This document shows, in pieces, positions 1 to 5,937 of a stretch of DNA of 7,514 nucleotides. The DNA is taken from the NCBI GenBank assembly GCA_013003805.1, contig JABDII010000483.1, forward strand, positions 1-7,514, written 5' to 3'. The stretch comes from Gemmatimonadales bacterium. GTDB taxonomy: Bacteria; Gemmatimonadota; Gemmatimonadetes; Gemmatimonadales; GWC2-71-9. The stretch's first letter is position 1. Each line of letters opens with the position of its first letter. Position numbers and translations under genes: made by a program. Under the pieces are notes generated by a model. That model saw nothing but the letters and a program-made list of their open reading frames with translations, was not told the origin of the DNA and ran no database searches.

Positions 1-25
1 CATTCCGACACCGGAACGCTCCTAG
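1..25 (+). CDS. Possible 3' end of an upstream gene (partial)
   Basis: In frame 2 the window opens with codons for IPTPERS followed by TAG at 23-25, ten bases before the regulator ATG. A short Pro-rich tail ending just before a response regulator gene would suit the C-terminus of a sensor histidine kinase, the usual partner of an NtrX-like regulator. Only seven codons are visible, so the identity is inferred from position alone. Frame 1 stays open well into the regulator gene and would need a long overlap, which is less likely. Confidence 0.25.
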
Positions 26-35
26 GCACCCCGAC

Positions 36-1400
36 ATGGCTCCCCATGTGCTGCTCGTCGACGATGAGGCCAACATCCTCCGCATGCTTGGCGCTCTGCT
101 CAAGTCCGAAGGGTATTCGGTCGAGCAGGCATCCGACGGCAACGGCGCACTCCGGGCGGTTGAACATCGCGAACCCGATGCCGTCCTCCTCGACCTTCTG
201 ATGCCGCCGCCCGGGCCGGATGGACTCGCAGTTCTCGCCGAGCTTCACACCCTCGCCACTGATCTTCCGGTCATCATGATGAGTGGGAAGGCCGGCCTCC
301 AGGACGCAGTCCAGGCCACGCGACTCGGCGCATTCCAGTTTCTGGAGAAGCCACTGAGCCCGGAATCCGTTCTCGCTACGCTACAGGCGGCCCTTCAGCT
401 GCGGCGGACACGTGCCGAGAACAAGGCCCTCCGAAGAGCCCTCTCGTCGCCCGGCGATCTAGTGGGCGACAGCCAGGCCCTGCAAGCCGTCCGACGGTTG
501 ATCGCCCAAGTCGCACCGACCGAGGCGCGCGTCCTGATCACTGGTGAATCAGGCACCGGAAAGGAGTTGGTCGCCGCTGCTATCCACCAGCAAAGTCCCC
601 GAAGTGATCGTCCCTTCGTACCGGTGAACTGTGCGGCGATCCCGCGGGAGCTCATCGAATCAGAGCTGTTCGGTCACGAACGCGGTGCGTTCACCGGAGC
701 CGTCGATCGCCGACTCGGCCGATTCGAACTCGCGGACGGAGGAACGCTCTTCCTCGATGAGGTCGGCGACCTGAGTCTCGAGGCGCAGGCGAAAGTCCTC
801 CGCACCCTCGAGACTGGGGAACTCGATCGCATCGGGTCTCAGACAAGTACCCCGGCCGACGTGCGGGTCATCGCTGCGACCAATCATCGACTCGATCGAG
901 CTGTGGAATCAGGCGCTTTTCGGGAGGACCTCTACTTCCGTTTGGCCGTGTTTCCCATTCCCATTGCCCCACTGCGAGAACGGTTGGAGGATCTCCCGGC
1001 GCTCGTCTCGCACTTGGCTAGCCGAATTCGCCCACGGACTCCGCCGGACTTCACCAGCGGAGCGCTCGCCCGGCTCGCAGCCTATGGCTGGCCTGGAAAT
1101 GTGCGGGAGCTCGCCAACGTAGTGGAACGCGCCGCCATCCTCGCCGGCCCCGTTATCGATGAGCCGGATCTTCGTCGCGTCTTGGACCCGGTTGCCACCG
1201 GGACGACCAGCCTGCTCCCCTCCGATGAGAGCCGCCACACTTCGCTGAGCCATGCGCTCGCGGAGTTCGAACGCGGCCTGATCCAGTCCGCCCTGGATCG
1301 GGCCTCCGGCAACGTCGCGGCGGCAGCACGGGCACTCGACACCGATCGGGCCAATCTCTACCGTCGAATGAAGCGCCTGGGCATCCCGCCGGGGGGCTGA
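36..1400 (+). CDS. NtrX-like sigma-54-dependent response regulator (NtrC family)
   Basis: This cytoplasmic transcription activator of 454 residues has the standard receiver, AAA+ and Fis layout at the usual family length. The receiver (about 4-120) has acidic residues D9/D10, phosphoacceptor D53, S83 and K105. The run from DLPVIMMSG to FLEKPL resembles NtrX more than NtrC. The AAA+ domain (about 142-375) has Walker A GESGTGKE (170-177), an intact GAFTGA loop (217-222) that contacts sigma-54, Walker B in GTLFLDEVGD (236-245), the REDLYFRL arginine-finger region (296-303) and GWPGNVREL (351-359). A Fis-type helix-turn-helix lies at about 412-450. All key residues are present, so it should hydrolyse ATP and open sigma-54 promoters when phosphorylated. 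The receiver loop after D53 (MPPPGPDG) is about two residues longer than usual. ATG 36 fits the receiver start; the only Shine-Dalgarno candidate is a weak AGG at 24-26. The kinase is probably upstream, outside the window. Confidence 0.95.
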   Translation: MAPHVLLVDDEANILRMLGALLKSEGYSVEQASDGNGALRAVEHREPDAVLLDLLMPPPGPDGLAVLAELHTLATDLPVIMMSGKAGLQDAVQATRLGAFQFLEKPLSPESVLATLQAALQLRRTRAENKALRRALSSPGDLVGDSQALQAVRRLIAQVAPTEARVLITGESGTGKELVAAAIHQQSPRSDRPFVPVNCAAIPRELIESELFGHERGAFTGAVDRRLGRFELADGGTLFLDEVGDLSLEAQAKVLRTLETGELDRIGSQTSTPADVRVIAATNHRLDRAVESGAFREDLYFRLAVFPIPIAPLRERLEDLPALVSHLASRIRPRTPPDFTSGALARLAAYGWPGNVRELANVVERAAILAGPVIDEPDLRRVLDPVATGTTSLLPSDESRHTSLSHALAEFERGLIQSALDRASGNVAAAARALDTDRANLYRRMKRLGIPPGG

Positions 1401-1413
1401 GGACTGAAACCGC

Positions 1414-1440
1414 GGCACGATTCACCACGGTGATTGTGCC
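1414..1440 (+). promoter_or_regulatory. Strong intergenic RNA hairpin between regulator and barrel gene
   Basis: The left arm GGCACGATTCAC (1414-1425) pairs with GTGATTGTGCC (1430-1440) across the tetraloop CACG. This gives eleven base pairs, one of them G-U, with a single bulged T. The hairpin lies 13 bases after the regulator stop and ends 31 bases before the barrel ATG. No run of T follows (ATGTGTCTTG), so a classical intrinsic terminator is unlikely. An attenuator, a processing or stability element that sets different expression of the two genes, or a DNA-level operator are all possible. The pairing is seen directly; the role is inferred. Confidence 0.45.
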
Positions 1441-1461
1441 ATGTGTCTTGCCGCCTACATC

Positions 1462-1465
1462 GGAG
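1462..1465 (+). promoter_or_regulatory. Ribosome binding site deciding the barrel-protein start
   Basis: GGAG lies six bases before ATG 1472. This supports that start over the in-frame GTG at 1430, which falls inside the hairpin and would put 14 non-hydrophobic residues before the signal peptide. Confidence 0.6.
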
Positions 1466-1471
1466 TCGAGG

Positions 1472-3208
1472 ATGAAGCCCTTGATGTTCACGCTCGCCAT
1501 CCTCCTGGCGACCGCGTCGCTCCATGCCCAGGACAGCGTCATCGTCATCGATCCCACCAAGCCATTCGGCGATGGGGGGCTGGAGTCAGGTCCCCCGGAA
1601 GAGATCGTGCGGGAAGCCGTCCGCGCATACAACCACTCCGGGACCGTCCGATTTGCCGGCGACGTCGTCATCCCCAGCGGGAGAACCCTCACCGGTCACT
1701 TTGCCCTGTTCCGGGGAACGTTGCGAGTGCGGGGTGCAATCGACGGACCGGTTGCGTTGATCGATGGGGATCTCATAGTCGAAGCCGGTGGCCTCGTCCG
1801 GGGTGACGTACTCATTGTCGGTGGTCAACTGCGCATCCGGGCAACCGGAATCCACCTCGGGAGCGCGCGGACCTACGTCGAATCCGCGCCGGTGGTCCGC
1901 GAAGAGTCCGGCTTGCTTCGGACCCGGGAACGCCGCAGGCCCATCGGCAAACTTCCGCGGGCATCGAAGTCCTTTCAGTCAGGGGCGTTGCGCACGACGC
2001 TCCGGCTCAGCACCGGATCCACCTACAATCGAGTGGAAGGGCTGCCCGTTCACTTTGGTCCTCTCTTCGAGTGGCGCGCCTCGCAAGAAGCATCAGTCGA
2101 GCTGGACCTCCGGGGCATTCTCCGAACCGCACCCGATGAATCGGACCTGCGGCGCGATCTTGGTTATGTCGCGCGGCTCGGCGGGCGGCGGACCGCACTG
2201 CCCCTCGTTGGCATCGACATCACCGCCCACAGCGAGATGCGCCCGATAGAGACGCAGCCCCTCTCCACCATCGAATCCGGATGGTCGGCCTTCCTCCTGC
2301 AAAGAGATTATCGTGACGTGTTCGAGGGCCAGGGGTACGGGGTCCAAGTGTTTCTCCAGCCGGGGCATGCCTTCCGCATTGACCTTGGCTTCCGCCGAGA
2401 TAACGAACGATCCGCCCGGGACAGCGATCCGTGGTCGCTCTTTCGCAACAGTGACCGCTGGCGAGCCAACCCACTCATCGACGACGGGCATTTTCTCACT
2501 GCCAGTGTCGGGCTGAGCCTCGATACCCGGCAGAGCCGCGATTTCGCGGCATCCGGCTGGTGGCTCCGCGCGGCCTACGAGTATGGCGAAAGCGATGACG
2601 TCGCCCCGGTTGTGTTGCCGACTGCTATCCGAAACGCGATTCCGATCGACGGATCGTACGCGTTCAGCCGCTTGCACGTCGATGCCCGACGGTACTTGCG
2701 CGTCTCCCCCCGGAGTCGTGTTCGCCTGCGTCTGGTGGCCAGAGGGTGGGTCTCCGGTGACCCCCTTCCCATCCAGCGGCGGCATTCCCTCGGAGGTCCA
2801 GGGCTCCTGCCTGGCTACGGCTTTCGAGCAGTTACCTGCACTCCTGCCGGATTCCAGAACGCAGGGAGGACCGCCTTCTGCGACCGCATGGCTGTGATCC
2901 AGGGCGAGTTTCGAACTCGGCTTCGGCTCGGCGTTGCCTCTCGCGTCCTGGAGCGCGCCAATCTGGGCCTTAACCGCTTCATCGGTCTGGACGAGGCGGA
3001 CCTCGTGTTCTTCACCGACGCCGGAATTGCTTGGCTCTCGGGTGATGGGCCCGGGCGCGTCCCGAACGACCGCGTCCCTTCACTCGATAATTGGAAAGCC
3101 GACGTCGGAATCGGCGTGGACCTCGGGGGACTCGGCCTGTACCTGGCCAAGGCGCTCACCGACGGGGAACCGGTTCGCCTCACGGCGCGGCTCGAGCATC
3201 GGTTCTAG
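1472..3208 (+). CDS. Outer-membrane protein: bactofilin-like beta-helix plus Omp85/BamA-type barrel
   Basis: The predicted product is 578 residues. A signal peptide covers residues 1-19/20 (hydrophobic core MFTLAILLATA, cleavage near LHA/Q). Residues about 55-130 form short glycine-punctuated beta repeats (VRFAGDVVI, GTLRVRGAI, GDLIVEAGG, GDVLIVGGQLRI) like bactofilin/polymer-forming DUF583 beta-helices. A basic linker (about 142-168) leads to a large C-terminal region of alternating amphipathic strands. RRHSLGGPGLLPGY (436-449) matches the position of the Omp85 loop-6 motif, FFTDAGIAWL and VGIGVDLGGLGLYLAKAL match late BamA/TamA strands, and the chain ends in a phenylalanine as needed for BAM insertion. 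No POTRA domain is seen, and the usual loop-6 R-G-F/Y reads P-G-Y. C456 and C470 lie in the stretch just after loop 6. It is probably an outer-membrane barrel with a periplasmic beta-helix; cargo or substrate is unknown. It follows the regulator by 71 bases and is probably cotranscribed with the DUF4390-like gene. Confidence 0.8.
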   Translation: MKPLMFTLAILLATASLHAQDSVIVIDPTKPFGDGGLESGPPEEIVREAVRAYNHSGTVRFAGDVVIPSGRTLTGHFALFRGTLRVRGAIDGPVALIDGDLIVEAGGLVRGDVLIVGGQLRIRATGIHLGSARTYVESAPVVREESGLLRTRERRRPIGKLPRASKSFQSGALRTTLRLSTGSTYNRVEGLPVHFGPLFEWRASQEASVELDLRGILRTAPDESDLRRDLGYVARLGGRRTALPLVGIDITAHSEMRPIETQPLSTIESGWSAFLLQRDYRDVFEGQGYGVQVFLQPGHAFRIDLGFRRDNERSARDSDPWSLFRNSDRWRANPLIDDGHFLTASVGLSLDTRQSRDFAASGWWLRAAYEYGESDDVAPVVLPTAIRNAIPIDGSYAFSRLHVDARRYLRVSPRSRVRLRLVARGWVSGDPLPIQRRHSLGGPGLLPGYGFRAVTCTPAGFQNAGRTAFCDRMAVIQGEFRTRLRLGVASRVLERANLGLNRFIGLDEADLVFFTDAGIAWLSGDGPGRVPNDRVPSLDNWKADVGIGVDLGGLGLYLAKALTDGEPVRLTARLEHRF

Positions 3209-3227
3209 GTCAGTTGGCCATCGGTGC

Positions 3228-3231
3228 GAGG
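3228..3231 (+). promoter_or_regulatory. Ribosome binding site for the DUF4390-like gene
   Basis: GAGG lies six bases before GTG 3238, in the 29-base gap after the barrel stop. A second option is AGGTG at 3236-3240, which would serve GTG 3247. Both starts leave the signal peptide intact. Confidence 0.45.
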
Positions 3232-3237
3232 CGACAG

Positions 3238-3915
3238 GTGTCCCACGTGAGGTGTCAGGCGCGTTTGACGCGGCGGGCGCTGTGGCTCGTCTGTGTCGCA
3301 GCGCTCCTGGGACGTGAAACGGCCGCGCAGGAGGTCCCCCCGTCGACTCCGCGCCTCGAGATCGCTCTGACCGGGGATTCACTCAATCCTCCATCCATAT
3401 TCCCTCAGGTGCGAACCCACAATCTCCTGATGCGGAGTCCGTGGGTCTCCTTGCTTCGAGAAGGGCTGCCGGTTCGGCTGAGATACCGGCTCGAGCTTTG
3501 GAGATCGAAGAGCGTCTGGTTCGATAATCTGCAACAGTACGTGGAATGGGACGTGGTGATTCGGTGGGAGCCTGTCCTCTTCGAGTTCTCCGTGCGGACC
3601 TTCACCAGCTCCGGCACGCGCGAGCGACGCTACGCGACCGCGGAGGCCCTCGCATCGGCCCTCGGATCCACCTATCGCATCGCCATCCAGCCGTCGGCCC
3701 GAGGAACCCACTACTACGTGGCCAGTCTCACAGTCTCAACACTATCCGACTCGGACATCGAAGAGCTGGAGCGCTTCCTTCGCGGCACAGACAATGAGGA
3801 TACGGACCGGGCGATCGGTGATGTCATCGGGCGCGCAATGACGCGCCTACTGCTCCGCATGGCGGGGCTCCCCAGCATTAGGCTGGAAGGAAGGTCGCGG
3901 CATTTCGGGGAGTGA
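3238..3915 (+). CDS. Secreted DUF4390-like protein
   Basis: The predicted product is 225 residues from GTG 3238 (222 from GTG 3247). The open frame runs back to 3091, but that part overlaps the barrel gene and is Arg/Gly/Pro-rich shadow sequence. Residues 1-30 look like a signal peptide: R-rich start, core ALWLVCVAALLG, cleavage near TAA/Q. The mature part has the pattern I associate with DUF4390: GLPVRLRYRLELWRS (77-90), an aromatic W-F-D strand (94-96), a beta strand around 102-118, an AEALASALG helix (135-143) and a THYYVASLTVSTLS strand (157-170) where family members have YYVRVRLRL. A charged, mostly helical tail (about 171-210) goes beyond that core. It is probably periplasmic or envelope-attached with no known enzymatic activity. 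DUF4390 genes often sit beside ntrY/ntrX in betaproteobacteria, which fits the NtrX-like gene upstream. The family match is from memory of the pattern and is moderate. Confidence 0.7.
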   Translation: MSHVRCQARLTRRALWLVCVAALLGRETAAQEVPPSTPRLEIALTGDSLNPPSIFPQVRTHNLLMRSPWVSLLREGLPVRLRYRLELWRSKSVWFDNLQQYVEWDVVIRWEPVLFEFSVRTFTSSGTRERRYATAEALASALGSTYRIAIQPSARGTHYYVASLTVSTLSDSDIEELERFLRGTDNEDTDRAIGDVIGRAMTRLLLRMAGLPSIRLEGRSRHFGE

Positions 3916-3959
3916 GGGACAGCGGGCGGACGTGGATACACCACCGCTACGAGCGAGGC

Positions 3960-4508
3960 TTAACCGCCGATGGCTTGGAGCGCATCCTCCCCATAAAACA
4001 TGCGGATGTACTTGGCCTGAGTCACGGTGAGCCGACGGACCGCCCAGGAAAGGTGGACGAAATGCGGTTCGGAGGGCGGCACCATGGGAAACATGCGGCA
4101 TTCAACGGGCAGCCTGTTCCCCTTCCGAGTATTGCACGTGCTGCAGGCCGTTACGACGTTCGTCCACTCATTCGTGCCACCACGCGAAATTGGAACGATG
4201 TGATCTCGAGTGAGACACTCACGCGGCCGAAGCTTCGCCGTCGGCCGGTGGCAATACTGGCAACGATAGTCGTCCCGGGCGAAGAGGAAGGTGTTGGTCA
4301 CCTGCCGGCGGAACCGGCGTGGGACGTGGATGAACTTGACGAGACGGATGATGGCTGGGCGCGGGAGCGTGATCCGCTCGCTGCGAAACACGCCAGACCC
4401 CTCGGGTTCGACGATCTCGGCCTTGCCGTCGATCACGAGCCGGAGCGCACGGCGGACGGGAACCATCGTGAGCGGCTCGAATGAGGCGTTCAATGCTAAA
4501 CAGCGCAC
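3960..4508 (-). CDS. HNH endonuclease family protein
   Basis: The predicted product is 182 residues from GTG 4508. An in-frame GTG at 4541 would add 11 residues. The shorter form is preferred because it begins MRCLALNASFEPL, matching the usual start of this widespread family (L-N-A-S-Y-E-P-L), and has GGAG eight bases upstream. The N-terminal part (about 3-65) is the family's strand-rich region with VRRALRLVIDGKAEIVE. The HNH core has a zinc-type pair C83-x-x-C86, the catalytic-type RDHIVPISRGG (D102/H103), N117 and C122-x-x-C125, and then NTRKGNR. All expected motif residues are present, so it should bind a metal and could cut nucleic acid, but the cellular role of this chromosomal family is not established to my knowledge. 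No methyltransferase or toxin partner is visible. It is the last gene of the - strand group and converges on the DUF4390-like gene across 44 bases. Confidence 0.9.
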   Translation of the reverse strand: MRCLALNASFEPLTMVPVRRALRLVIDGKAEIVEPEGSGVFRSERITLPRPAIIRLVKFIHVPRRFRRQVTNTFLFARDDYRCQYCHRPTAKLRPRECLTRDHIVPISRGGTNEWTNVVTACSTCNTRKGNRLPVECRMFPMVPPSEPHFVHLSWAVRRLTVTQAKYIRMFYGEDALQAIGG

Positions 4509-4516
4509 TCGCTCAT

Positions 4517-4520
4517 CTCC
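4517..4520 (-). promoter_or_regulatory. Ribosome binding site deciding the HNH start
   Basis: On the - strand GGAG sits eight bases before GTG 4508. The alternative GTG 4541 has only a weak purine stretch (ACGGG) upstream. Confidence 0.45.
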
Positions 4521-4622
4521 AGCAGTCCGGTGGGAGGTCACGCGGTGCCCGTCTGGTCACCCAAGACAGCGCAAAACCACGAGTGGAAAGGGAACCTCCA
4601 CGTACGGTCCTCGATCAGGTAA

Positions 4623-4651
4623 ATCGTAACGGAGCATTTAGATGAGGGCAA
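4623..4651 (-). promoter_or_regulatory. Possible sigma-70-type promoter for the HNH gene
   Basis: Read on the - strand, TTGCCC (4651-4646) and TACGAT (4628-4623) are separated by exactly 17 bases; each matches four of six consensus positions. It lies in the gap between the amidohydrolase stop and the HNH start, one of the few AT-richer patches here, and would give a leader of roughly 107 bases. Such matches can occur by chance, and read-through from the amidohydrolase is the alternative. Confidence 0.3.
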
Positions 4652-4679
4652 GAGAGCGACGTCCACGCCCGCCCGACGA

Positions 4680-5936
4680 TTAGTGGGCAGACTGGTCGCG
4701 AGCGTACACCTGCCGTCCGCCCACGTACGTCGCCACCACGTCCTCCGGAGCGCGCTCGAGCAGGGCCTCTGCCAGAGCACCCTCGGCGGAAGGGTCCCCA
4801 AGATCGAGGATCGTCGCATCACCCCACCCACCGGCTGACAGGTGCCCTACTTCATGGTCCAGGCCCAGCGCCCGGGCCGCCTCCAGCGTGCATAGGGCTA
4901 AGGAGGCTTCAGCGCTGAGGCCGGCAAGTTTCCGCGCGCTTCTCGCCTCAGCTAGGAGGTCCAGTCGAGTCACGCTCGCAACCGAATCGGTGCCGACCCC
5001 AACCCTGAGCTCCGCCGCCAGAAACGCCGCAAGCGGAGCATCACCATGCCCATGGCGCACGTTCGAGCCGGGGCAATGGGCGATAGCACACCCGTGACGT
5101 GACAACAACGCAATGTCACCCGCATCGACCTGCACCGCATGAATGCACAAGGTCCCAGGTGCCAAGACTCCGCAGGCCTCGAGCCAGACAATCGGCGAAC
5201 GGCCCAGGCGAGTTGGGAGGGGTATCTGACGCCCACGCCACGCATCCGCGAACGCCCCAGTTCCCTGAAGCAAGAATTCCGCTTCCGCCGGCGACTCGGC
5301 GATGTGGACCGCCACGGGTAGATCCTGAGCGCGGGCCAGCTCCATGACGGCGAGGTACAGCGCTTCACTCACCGTGTAGGGAGCGTGGGGGGAAACGCCG
5401 AGTCGGATGCGGGAGGACTCAAATCGACGCAACTCGGCGAGGCGCGATTGCAGGTGGTCAAGGCTGTCGCGGCACTGATCGGGATGGGGGCCGAACACCT
5501 CCTGGTAGACCACCCCACTCCCACCGAGTTCCGCCAGCGCCTGGATCACAGCTCCGGAATCACCGGTATCCGCTACGGTGGTAACGCCACTCGCGAAGCA
5601 GTCGGCGACGCCACGACGCGCGGCCTCGAGGAACTGTCCAGATAACCGCTCCTCCTTCAGCGCGCGCAGGTGCCGGATCCACGCGGCGAAATCCTCTTCC
5701 GGTACTTGGCCCTCCAGTCCGGTGAGTTCGAGGTGGGTATGGGTATTCACGAGGCCGGGCATGATCGCTGCCCCGGGGAAGTGCTCCTGGTGACACTCCG
5801 GCGCAGTCGGGACGTGAGCACTGGGGCCAATCGAAACGACGTGGCCGCTCTCATCGATGAGCACGGTACCGTCTCGGATGGGCTCACCGAGGACCGGGTA
5901 GATCCACGGAGCGCTCAGCCGCCGCGGAGGGGGCAT
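4680..5936 (-). CDS. Metal-dependent amidohydrolase/deaminase, possibly aminodeoxyfutalosine deaminase (MqnX-like)
   Basis: This cytoplasmic TIM-barrel hydrolase of 418 residues belongs to the COG0402 (TrzN/chlorohydrolase/deaminase) group and has normal length. Residues 1-58 are the start of the small beta-sandwich (IRDGTVLIDESGHVVSIGP). MPGLVNTHTHLEL places the HxH metal ligands at H66/H68 with E70. SPHAPYTVS (182-190), H211 with E214 in VHIAES, H266 and D317 in VGVGTDSVAS complete the mononuclear metal site and catalytic residues. The sandwich closes after residue 360 (GDATILDLGD, VVATYVGGRQVYARD). THTHLELTGL and GTDSVAS recall the Deinococcus/Acidothermus-type 6-amino-6-deoxyfutalosine deaminases, which make futalosine for menaquinone synthesis. 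Alternatives are methylthioadenosine/S-adenosylhomocysteine deaminase or another purine deaminase. ATG 5936 comes one base after the PBP stop (TAG-G-ATG) with no clear Shine-Dalgarno, so translation is probably coupled to the PBP. The enzyme class is certain; the substrate is a guess. Confidence 0.88.
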   Translation of the reverse strand: MPPPRRLSAPWIYPVLGEPIRDGTVLIDESGHVVSIGPSAHVPTAPECHQEHFPGAAIMPGLVNTHTHLELTGLEGQVPEEDFAAWIRHLRALKEERLSGQFLEAARRGVADCFASGVTTVADTGDSGAVIQALAELGGSGVVYQEVFGPHPDQCRDSLDHLQSRLAELRRFESSRIRLGVSPHAPYTVSEALYLAVMELARAQDLPVAVHIAESPAEAEFLLQGTGAFADAWRGRQIPLPTRLGRSPIVWLEACGVLAPGTLCIHAVQVDAGDIALLSRHGCAIAHCPGSNVRHGHGDAPLAAFLAAELRVGVGTDSVASVTRLDLLAEARSARKLAGLSAEASLALCTLEAARALGLDHEVGHLSAGGWGDATILDLGDPSAEGALAEALLERAPEDVVATYVGGRQVYARDQSAH

Positions 5937-5937
5937 C

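Noticed and set aside
1430..1471. GTG 1430 as start of the barrel protein
   Set aside because: The codon lies in the hairpin's right arm and would add residues before the signal peptide, whereas ATG 1472 has GGAG at good spacing.
1401..1471. Sigma-54 promoter in front of the barrel gene
   Set aside because: A GGCACG stretch is present at 1414, but no GC-containing -12 element (TTGC) lies at the required spacing, and the bases are better explained by the hairpin.
3091..3237. Longer start of the DUF4390-like gene at 3091
   Set aside because: It would overlap the barrel gene by 118 bases and put about 49 Arg/Gly/Pro-rich residues before an evident signal peptide.
3921..3948. Terminator hairpin in the convergent gap
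   Set aside because: AGCGG/CCGCT and TGG/CCA can pair around ATACA only with a large bulge, and no T-run follows on either strand. Too weak to call, although some termination signal is expected in this gap.
3912..4484. 190-codon open frame on the + strand
   Set aside because: It is antisense to the HNH gene, which has clear catalytic and zinc motifs. The + frame shows no family features.
3960..4508. HNH protein as part of a defence, toxin or intron-homing system
   Set aside because: No methyltransferase, immunity gene, reverse transcriptase, phage gene or repeat is visible nearby, and the family is a common chromosomal one.
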